From contig NZ_JAGIBH010000009.1 of assembly GCF_017744445.1 (NCBI RefSeq), positions 1-64,000 of the forward strand: DNA of 64,000 bases. Direction: 5' to 3'. Of this stretch, positions 57,593 to 64,000 are shown piece after piece; within the stretch, counting starts at the first letter, position 1, and each line of letters starts with the position of its first letter. The stretch is from Caulobacter sp. (GTDB taxonomy: Bacteria; Pseudomonadota; Alphaproteobacteria; Caulobacterales; Caulobacteraceae). Both the position numbers and the translations under genes were made by a program. Below the pieces are notes generated by a model. The model was not told the origin of the DNA. It searched no databases and saw only the letters and a program-made list of their open reading frames with translations.

Positions 57593-60466
57593 ATGACCGT
57601 AGCTGCGTCCATAACCGATTATCAGGCCAAACTGATAGCTTTCGATCTGGTGCGCCGACGTCCGCCCGACAGCAGCGAGCGGCTGGCCGTGGCCGTCGCG
57701 GGCGCGCAGGTCGATATGAACCCGCATCAGGTTGATGCTGCATTGTTTGCGTTCGCCTCCCCTCTTTCCAAGGGTGCCCTGCTGGCTGACGAGGTGGGGC
57801 TTGGAAAGACTATCGAGGCAGGCCTCGTTATCTCGCAACGCTGGGCGGAGAACCGTAGACGTATCCTGATTATCGCGCCGTCAAACCTGCGCAAACAGTG
57901 GCATCAGGAGCTTGCGGAAAAGTTCTTTATACCCTCCGCAATTCTTGAAGCCAAATCTTACAACGCCGCCGCCAAAGCAGGTAATTGTCGTCCGTTCGAC
58001 CGGACCGATAGCGTCGTGATCTGCTCATACCAGTTCGCCCGCAATAAGGCCTCAGACGTGGAGGCCACACCATGGGACCTTGTGATCGTCGACGAGGCGC
58101 ATCGCCTACGCAATGTCTATAAACCGTCCAACGTCATCGCGAACACACTCAAAAGAGCTTTGGCCGATCGCCATAAGCTTTTGCTGACTGCGACTCCACT
58201 TCAAAACTCGCTTCTGGAATTGTTTGGCCTCGTCAGCTTCATCGACGAGCACAGCTTTGGTGACATTAAGAGCTTCCGCGAACAGTTTTCCAATCTGTCA
58301 CAGGAACGAACGTTTGAGGTTCTGCGAGACCGGCTGAAGCCGATTTGCCATCGTACCTTGCGGAGGCAGGTCACAGCTTACGTCCCCTACACGGCGCGCC
58401 ACGCAATTCTACAGAGCTTCAGCCCTGACGCCGCAGAAGACCGGCTCTACGATCTCGTAACCCAGTACCTTCAGCGCGAAAATCTCCAAGCTTTGCCAGC
58501 AAGCCAACGCGCCCTGATGACCCTTGTACTTCGCAAGCTGTTGGCATCGTCGACATTTGCGATCGCCGGCGCTCTGACTTCTATCGCCAATCGTCTTCAG
58601 GAGCGCCTCGACCAGAGCCAGATGGGCGAGGGCTTTTTGGACGAGCTAGAGCATGACTACGAGGCGCTCGACGAGACGGCCGAGGAGTGGGAAGCAGGCA
58701 ACGAACCCGAAGAACAGCTTACTGCAGCCGATCGTAAAGCGCTGGCCAGCGAAATTTGCGAATTGAAAGAGTTCGCCGCGCTAGCGTCTTCGATCGAACA
58801 GAACGCCAAGGGGCGCGCGCTCCTGAAAGCACTGGACGTGGGCTTCGCTAAGGCACGCGAACTCGGGGCGGCCGAGAAGGCGATTATCTTTACCGAGTCC
58901 AAGCGCACTCAGGCCTATTTACTTCGCCTGCTGGGCGATAGCCCCCATGCCGCGGGCATTGTGCTGTTCAACGGCACCAATACCGATCCAGGGTCCAAGG
59001 CGATCTATGATGCTTGGTTAGAGCAAAACAAAGACTCTGACCGCGTCACAGGATCGCGCACGGCGGACATGCGCTCGGCACTGGTGGACTATTTCCGCGG
59101 CCCGGGCCGGATCATGATCGCAACCGAAGCAGGTGCAGAGGGCATCAACCTGCAATTCTGTTCGATGATCGTAAATTACGACTTGCCGTGGAATCCTCAG
59201 CGCGTGGAGCAGCGGATCGGTCGCTGTCATCGCTATGGTCAGAAGCATGATGTGGTCGTGGTCAACTTCCTCAATGAGCGGAATCAGGCTGACCAGCGCG
59301 TCTATGAATTGCTGTCAGAAAAGTTCCAGCTTTTCGAAGGCGTGTTTGGCGCCAGCGATGAAGTGCTGGGTGCCATTGAGTCCGGTGTCGATTTCGAAAA
59401 GCGGATTGCCGGGATCTACCAGCAGTGCCGCCAGCCCAACGACATCAAGGCCGCTTTCGACCAGCTTCAGCAGGATCTGAGCCTGGAAATCAACGAGGCA
59501 ATGACCTCCGCCCGCCGCAAGCTGCTCGAAAATTTCGATGACGAAGTTCGTGAGAAGCTCAAGCTGCGCAACGCTGACACTAACGTTTACCTCGGCCATT
59601 TCGAGCGCCAGTTGATGCGCCTTACAAGACATGAGCTAGCTGGTGACGCTGAGTTCTTGGACAGCTCGTCATTCCGCCTGGACGAGGCCCCGGTCTGGGC
59701 TGGTCGCGTGCCGACCGGACTATACGAGCTTCCGCGGCGGAGTGGAGAGGCGCATTTCTTCCGCGTTACTCACCCGTTAGGCGAGGCGATAATTCATCGT
59801 GCCCGCACGCGCGACCTGCCAGTAGCAGAGTTGATCTTGGACTATGCATCGCATGAAGGACGCATCAGTGTGCTTGAACCCCTAGTGGGTCGGTCTGGCT
59901 GGCTGCACGCAATCCAACTCAGCGTGGCGTCGCTGGAACACGGTGAGGACCACATTCTCCTGACGGGTATCACAGACGATGGCGCGGCGCTCGAAACCGA
60001 CGCCTTGAACCGGCTGATGACATTGCCTGGTAGTGTCGGCAGGCTAGCTCGTGTCCCAACCCCCATCGAGCTGCGGTTCGATGATGGGCTCTCCAGGCAG
60101 CGTGACGACGTGCGCCGCACCATTTCTGAGCGCAATGCCCGCTACTTTGAAGAAGAGGCGACCAAACTCGATGCTTGGGCTGATGATCTCAAGGTTGGGC
60201 TTGAACGCGAGATCCGCGAGATCGATCGCCAGATCAAGGAAGCGCGTCGCGCTGCGACTGCCGCACTAACTCTCGATGAAAAGCTGGCGGGCCAGAAGGC
60301 CGTAAAGGCGCTGGAGGCGGAGCGTAACACTAAGCGCCGTTCGCTGTTCGACGCTCAGGACCGGATCGACTTCCAACGCGAAGATCTGATCGCAAGTATC
60401 GAAGGCAAGCTTGAGCAGCAGGTTTCCGAGACCGAGCTATTCACCGTGCGCTGGAGTGTCCGGTAA
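57593..60466 (+). CDS. SNF2/RapA-type helicase-translocase of a defence operon
   Basis: A 957-residue superfamily 2 ATPase. Helicase lobe 1: Walker A DEVGLGKT (66-73), DEAH box VDEAHRLRN (from 166), motif III LTATPLQN. Lobe 2: FTESKRTQAYLL, ATEAGAEGINLQ and QRIGRCHRYGQ (motif VI). Between them is an acidic helical insertion (about 345-395). The C-terminal 300 residues include a unique domain and a long charged coiled coil (about 850-935). It matches RapA/DrmD-like helicases in defence loci more than chromatin remodellers. It overlaps the next gene by one base (TAATG at 60464), so the operon is translationally coupled. No strong ribosome site precedes ATG 57593. Confidence 0.85.
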   Translation: MTVAASITDYQAKLIAFDLVRRRPPDSSERLAVAVAGAQVDMNPHQVDAALFAFASPLSKGALLADEVGLGKTIEAGLVISQRWAENRRRILIIAPSNLRKQWHQELAEKFFIPSAILEAKSYNAAAKAGNCRPFDRTDSVVICSYQFARNKASDVEATPWDLVIVDEAHRLRNVYKPSNVIANTLKRALADRHKLLLTATPLQNSLLELFGLVSFIDEHSFGDIKSFREQFSNLSQERTFEVLRDRLKPICHRTLRRQVTAYVPYTARHAILQSFSPDAAEDRLYDLVTQYLQRENLQALPASQRALMTLVLRKLLASSTFAIAGALTSIANRLQERLDQSQMGEGFLDELEHDYEALDETAEEWEAGNEPEEQLTAADRKALASEICELKEFAALASSIEQNAKGRALLKALDVGFAKARELGAAEKAIIFTESKRTQAYLLRLLGDSPHAAGIVLFNGTNTDPGSKAIYDAWLEQNKDSDRVTGSRTADMRSALVDYFRGPGRIMIATEAGAEGINLQFCSMIVNYDLPWNPQRVEQRIGRCHRYGQKHDVVVVNFLNERNQADQRVYELLSEKFQLFEGVFGASDEVLGAIESGVDFEKRIAGIYQQCRQPNDIKAAFDQLQQDLSLEINEAMTSARRKLLENFDDEVREKLKLRNADTNVYLGHFERQLMRLTRHELAGDAEFLDSSSFRLDEAPVWAGRVPTGLYELPRRSGEAHFFRVTHPLGEAIIHRARTRDLPVAELILDYASHEGRISVLEPLVGRSGWLHAIQLSVASLEHGEDHILLTGITDDGAALETDALNRLMTLPGSVGRLARVPTPIELRFDDGLSRQRDDVRRTISERNARYFEEEATKLDAWADDLKVGLEREIREIDRQIKEARRAATAALTLDEKLAGQKAVKALEAERNTKRRSLFDAQDRIDFQREDLIASIEGKLEQQVSETELFTVRWSVR

Positions 60467-62295
60467 TGGCTGATCGCCCTGTCGAAATCCTTGCCCTTCC
60501 ACCTAAGCTTCATCAACTTTTCGATCAGGTCGTCCCCCTCAAGACTGGTGGAAATGCCGAAGCGAACGAGCGCGACTTTCTCAGTCGGGCACTTGCCGCA
60601 TTCGTGCTCCACAAGGCAGGAGGGGCAACAATCGAACAAGCCGGAGCGGGAATCATCGATGGCGGCGGTGATGGTGGCATCGACGCCATCTATCACTCAC
60701 CGGCGACGAACACGCTTTGGCTGGTTCAATCGAAATACATCCATGCAGGGCTTTCAGAGCCTGATCTTGGCGACGTTACGAAGTTTCAGGCGGGACTGAG
60801 CAACCTTCTTGCAGGTCGATTTGACGCCTTCGCGGCCAATCAGCGCTGGAACGCGTTGCGCCCGCAGATCGAAGCAGTGCTAGCCGGCTCAGGGATGCTG
60901 GTTCGCGCCGTGCTTTGCTATTCTGGCCTCGCGCTTATCTCCGAGGATCGCAAGCGCTTATTCGAGGTGCTCAAGCAGCAAGTCTCGAAAGAACCAGAGG
61001 ACGACTACTTCGACTTTCAGACGGTCAACCTAACCACGCTGAATGACTGGGTCACCGGCGGCGACGATGGCCGAGGTATTGAGTCGGTGGATCTCGAAAT
61101 TCACAATCCCGGTTGGGTGACTAGGCCCTACGAGACAGTCTATGGATTGGTCCCACTCGAAAGGCTAAAGGCGCTTTACGAAGAGCATGGACGGATGCTC
61201 GTTCGCGCCAATATTCGCGGCTTCAAAGGTCGGACTGATGTCAACGAAGACATCCAGAAGACACTCAGGGAAGAAGCTGACCACTTTCACTATCTCAACA
61301 ATGGATTAACCGCATACTGCGATCGCTTCGAAATTCACAATCTAGACCGTCTCAATGCTCAGAAGAAGCGTGTTGCAGCCAAAGGATTCGCGATTATTAA
61401 CGGCGCTCAAACCCTTGGTTCGATTGCCAAGTGCGTTGCTGTACCTGCTGATGATGCAGTGCCCAGCGGCTTTGCGTTCATAAAGATTGTTTCACTTGAG
61501 CGGTGCGAAGATGACCGCGCTTTCGCCGAGCGCATATCGCGCACCGCCAACTTTCAAAATCATGTGGAGCTAAGAGATTTCGCGGCGGCTTATCCGCTTC
61601 ATGAGCAATTAGCGTATACGCTTCGCCCGCATGGAATTTACTATCATTTCAAGATTGATGAGGACACACCTAAGTCGGACAGTGAAAATTTTTCAATTGA
61701 TGACGCGCTTAGCGCCTGTGCATGCCTGAAGAATACCAACGACTGCGATTTCATCACCCGCGTAGCTGCGAATAGATCGTCGTTACTCTCTCTCGATCTA
61801 GTCTATCCTGAGACCGCAGTGCTTCGAAGTCGGCATGAACGGGTTTTCCCACCGGACCTCTCCGCGCGCACGCTCTGGAGAGCCGTGCAAATGCAAACGA
61901 TCGTGCTCAAGGCCATGGGCGACAGCGCCAAGGCCGCGACTGGCGCAACCAAGGCATTCTACACTTATGGGCGCTGGATCGTTCTGGCTGTTACCCTTGC
62001 GAGACATAGGCCAGAACAAGGGGAGGCCCTCGCCCTAACTGATGCTGAGAAAGCGGATATTTCGGCCAGAGTTTCGGAATATGCCGAAAGCCTGCTGGCC
62101 CTTGCAGTGAGCAGGGGCTTTGCCGCCTATGGCGACTTAGCTGGGCAGCAAGTACTCACGACACAACGCGATTTTCAGTCGGTTTTCAAAACGCAGAACG
62201 ACTGCAGGACGCTGTTTTCCGCACTAAAGGCGGAAGTTTGGCAAACTCAGAATGCGCCGCAAGTCATCGATGAGGAAGCGGCAGGACAATCATGA
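60466..62295 (+). CDS. PD-(D/E)XK nuclease fused to an AIPR (abortive phage resistance) domain
   Basis: A 609-residue protein. The N-terminal 150 residues look like a Mrr-type PD-(D/E)XK nuclease: conserved Glu 35, GGIDAIY (Asp 73) and LVQSKY (Gln 88, Lys 90), the D-x14-QxK variant of the active site. The AIPR domain follows, with FHYLNNGLTAYCDRF (274-288) and FAIINGAQTLGSI (308-320), the signature of abortive-infection proteins. Its position between a SNF2 helicase and an adenine methyltransferase suggests it is the effector nuclease of the system. It overlaps both neighbours (TAATG, ATGA). Confidence 0.85.
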   Translation: MADRPVEILALPPKLHQLFDQVVPLKTGGNAEANERDFLSRALAAFVLHKAGGATIEQAGAGIIDGGGDGGIDAIYHSPATNTLWLVQSKYIHAGLSEPDLGDVTKFQAGLSNLLAGRFDAFAANQRWNALRPQIEAVLAGSGMLVRAVLCYSGLALISEDRKRLFEVLKQQVSKEPEDDYFDFQTVNLTTLNDWVTGGDDGRGIESVDLEIHNPGWVTRPYETVYGLVPLERLKALYEEHGRMLVRANIRGFKGRTDVNEDIQKTLREEADHFHYLNNGLTAYCDRFEIHNLDRLNAQKKRVAAKGFAIINGAQTLGSIAKCVAVPADDAVPSGFAFIKIVSLERCEDDRAFAERISRTANFQNHVELRDFAAAYPLHEQLAYTLRPHGIYYHFKIDEDTPKSDSENFSIDDALSACACLKNTNDCDFITRVAANRSSLLSLDLVYPETAVLRSRHERVFPPDLSARTLWRAVQMQTIVLKAMGDSAKAATGATKAFYTYGRWIVLAVTLARHRPEQGEALALTDAEKADISARVSEYAESLLALAVSRGFAAYGDLAGQQVLTTQRDFQSVFKTQNDCRTLFSALKAEVWQTQNAPQVIDEEAAGQS

Positions 62296-63944
62296 CCAAG
62301 AAGTACGGAAAGCTGGAACTAACGTGGATCGGCAAGGACAAGCGGCCCAAGCTGGAGCCTCGGATTCTGCTGGAGGATGCGTGCAAGTCGCACCACGCCG
62401 CCAAGCGTGTTTCGGATGCGGACATTTTCGACAATATGCTGATCCACGGCGACAATCTTCTAGCGCTCAAGGCGCTGGAAGCGGATTTTTCCGGCAAAGT
62501 GAAGTGCGTCTTTATCGATCCGCCTTACAACACGGGCAGTGCTTTTACACATTATGATGACGGGCTGGAGCACTCGATTTGGCTCGGCTTAATGCGCGAT
62601 CGGCTGGAGATCATTCACCGCTTGCTTGCTGATAACGGCTCGCTCTGGATTACCATCGACGAGAACGAAGGGCATTATCTGAAAGTTCTTTGCGATGAAG
62701 TTTTCGGTAGAACGAACTTCGTGCGAAATATCACTTGGCAGAAAAAATATAGCGTAAGCAATAATTTCAAAGGCATCGCCTCTATCTGCGATATCATTCT
62801 TGTATATAGAAAAAGCGACAACTTCACCAACAATCTACTTCCGCGCTCAGATGATTCATCGAGTAGGTATTCGAATCCCGACAACGATACTCGCGGCCCA
62901 TGGAAGGCTGTCGATTATCTGAATCAAGCAACTGTAGAGCAGAGAAAAAACCTTGTTTATGACATCGTGAATCCTTTCACTGGTGTCGTGGTCAAAAATC
63001 GAATTAAAGCTTGGAAATACGACCGCAACACCCACCAGAAGCACGTGGATGAACAACGCCTTTGGTGGGGCCTCAAGGGCGAAAATTCTGTACCCGCCTT
63101 GAAGTTGTTTCTTTCAGAGGTTCGGGACGGGATGACGCCGCACAACTGGTGGCCGCATGCCGAGGTTGGACACACCGATGAAGCAAAGAAAGAAAGCATC
63201 GCAATCTTCGGTGCTTCACAGGTCTTCGACACTCCCAAACCTGAGCGGCTGATTCAACGAATTCTCTCACTTGCTACTGCCCCCGGTGACCTCGTGCTCG
63301 ACTCGTTCGCAGGCTCAGGAACAACCGGTGCCGTTGCCCACAAAATGGGGCGACGCTGGATCATGGTTGAATTGGGCAATCATTGCGCCACGCATATCGC
63401 GCCCCGCATGCAGCGAGTGATCGACGGCACCGACAAGGGCGGGATCACCGAGGCGGTCGAGTGGAATGGCGGCGGCGGTTTCCGCTACTACGAACTCGCG
63501 CCCTCACTATTGAAAAAGGATAAGTGGGGCCGTGAGGTCATATCTAAAGAGTACGATGCCGCCATGCTGGCGCAGGCGCTTTGCAAGCTTGAGGGCTACA
63601 CTTATGAGCCGAGCCCGGAGGTTTGGTGGCAGCAGGGGCAATCGACTGAGTACGATTTCCTGTATGTCACCACGCAAATTGTGGGGCCGGATGAGCTGGC
63701 AGCTCTGTCCGAAGAGGTTGGCGAAAATCGCAGCCTACTAATCCTCTGCGCGGCTTGGCGCGGCGACGAGACGCCTTTCACCAACCTCACCCTGCGCAAA
63801 ATCCCCAATCATATTCGCGATAAATGTGAGTGGGGCCATGACGATTATTCGCTGAACGTTGCCAACCTGCCGATGGCGGAATCGGAGTCTGTTCTACCGC
63901 AACCTGCACAAGGCGGCCTATTCGACGGGGAGGATTTGGCATGA
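62292..63944 (+). CDS. type III-like adenine-specific DNA methyltransferase (Mod)
   Basis: A 550-residue N6-adenine methyltransferase of the beta group: DPPY (76-79, VFIDPPYNTG) comes before the AdoMet motif (LDSFAGSGTT, FAGSG 339-343). It resembles type III Mod or stand-alone MTases such as those in BREX/DISARM-like loci. Residues about 145-260 form the target-recognition region, whose DNA is strikingly AT-rich. A C-terminal domain (about 385-550) follows. It should mark host DNA so that the co-encoded nuclease/helicase spare it. It overlaps both flanking genes by ATGA. Confidence 0.9.
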   Translation: MTKKYGKLELTWIGKDKRPKLEPRILLEDACKSHHAAKRVSDADIFDNMLIHGDNLLALKALEADFSGKVKCVFIDPPYNTGSAFTHYDDGLEHSIWLGLMRDRLEIIHRLLADNGSLWITIDENEGHYLKVLCDEVFGRTNFVRNITWQKKYSVSNNFKGIASICDIILVYRKSDNFTNNLLPRSDDSSSRYSNPDNDTRGPWKAVDYLNQATVEQRKNLVYDIVNPFTGVVVKNRIKAWKYDRNTHQKHVDEQRLWWGLKGENSVPALKLFLSEVRDGMTPHNWWPHAEVGHTDEAKKESIAIFGASQVFDTPKPERLIQRILSLATAPGDLVLDSFAGSGTTGAVAHKMGRRWIMVELGNHCATHIAPRMQRVIDGTDKGGITEAVEWNGGGGFRYYELAPSLLKKDKWGREVISKEYDAAMLAQALCKLEGYTYEPSPEVWWQQGQSTEYDFLYVTTQIVGPDELAALSEEVGENRSLLILCAAWRGDETPFTNLTLRKIPNHIRDKCEWGHDDYSLNVANLPMAESESVLPQPAQGGLFDGEDLA

Positions 63945-64000
63945 GCTACTCCCCAACGTCGAATCCGCGCACGAATGGCTCAAAGCAAGTCAACGCAATC
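63941..64000 (+). CDS. start of a fourth defence-operon gene, cut by the window edge
   Basis: ATG at 63941 overlaps the methyltransferase stop (ATGA), the same coupling used throughout this operon, and the frame stays open for the remaining 20 codons (MSYSPTSNPRTNGSKQVNAI). Too little is visible to name it. By operon logic a restriction or helicase subunit (Res-like) is a reasonable expectation, but this is inference only. Confidence 0.6.
   Translation, partial: MSYSPTSNPRTNGSKQVNAI

Larger units (their letters stand above)
55231..64000. mobile_element. integrated genomic island, left part
   Basis: The region begins at a broken tRNA-Leu, starts with a tyrosine integrase, then has a toxin-antitoxin pair and a restriction-type defence operon. 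Base composition drops relative to the rest (parts of the methyltransferase gene are below 40% G+C by hand count), and codon use is more AT-tolerant. The right end is not reached. Confidence 0.85.

Noticed and set aside
57593..63944. Assignment of the defence operon to DISARM or BREX
   Set aside because: No DUF1998 (drmB), phospholipase-D (drmC), PglZ or BrxL-like protein is visible, and the AIPR fusion is not a component of either; the edge prevents full exclusion.

Overview
The window looks like chromosome of a Caulobacter species (Alphaproteobacteria, Caulobacterales). Coding density is high, G+C is high except at the right end, genes are packed into operons with ATGA/GTGA stop-start overlaps, and the complete holdfast-anchor operon hfaA-hfaB-hfaD is present. 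That operon is a hallmark of stalked, holdfast-making bacteria. All identifications were made by reading the sequence; no database search was run.

Layout. 1-768: upstream control region and leader of a ribosomal RNA operon that reads off the left edge (minus strand), with three or four tandem -35/-10 promoters; the 16S gene itself lies outside. 769-2486: Rrf2-type regulator, CBS-pair protein and rhomboid protease. 2596-5271: a sigma-54-type promoter followed by hfaABD. 5288-7009: small secreted proteins, including a periplasmic ClpP-fold protein paired with a glycine-rich protein. 7183-15749: three hybrid histidine kinases around an ABC-F ATPase; two of the kinases are membrane-anchored tandem paralogues. 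15956-18679: a four-gene ABC importer with an extra small membrane protein. 18740-25437: a Pro/Gln-rich secreted protein, a DUF2336 protein, an M16 lipoprotein protease, a Cys/Pro/Gly-rich secreted protein and a single-PAS protein. 25583-36619: oxidoreductases, gamma-carbonic-anhydrase-like protein, PhoH-like ATPase, OPT transporter, GNAT, a divergent TetR/MFS pair, DUF3126 and LysR genes. 36693-44893: glutaminyl cyclase, CysE, NUDIX, nitroreductase, LytS/LytR-type two-component pair, QueF, SDR and an outer-membrane protein with a structured leader. 44973-54349: a GntR/TonB-receptor/MFS cluster, the metNI-(orf)-metQ methionine importer and an amidohydrolase dipeptidase. 54624-55136: secreted tetratricopeptide-like protein.

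At 55203-55244 the 5' half of a tRNA-Leu(UAA) gene is cut off inside its anticodon stem, and a tyrosine integrase starts at the junction. From there to the right edge the DNA is an integrated island with lower G+C: integrase, HigB/HigA toxin-antitoxin with twin operators, then a tightly coupled operon of a SNF2/RapA-type helicase, a PD-(D/E)XK nuclease fused to an AIPR domain, and a type III-like adenine methyltransferase whose central target-recognition region is strikingly AT-rich. A fourth gene begins 60 bases before the edge. This is a restriction/abortive-type defence module with an unusual combination of parts, and the strongest candidate for an undescribed system here.

Between genes the window carries dispersed palindromic repeats: five copies of a roughly 110-135-bp element with GGCGAAAGCC-type stems, two copies of a roughly 190-230-bp element with (CT)n-rich ends, and one 130-bp element with perfect 28-bp inverted ends inside the met locus.
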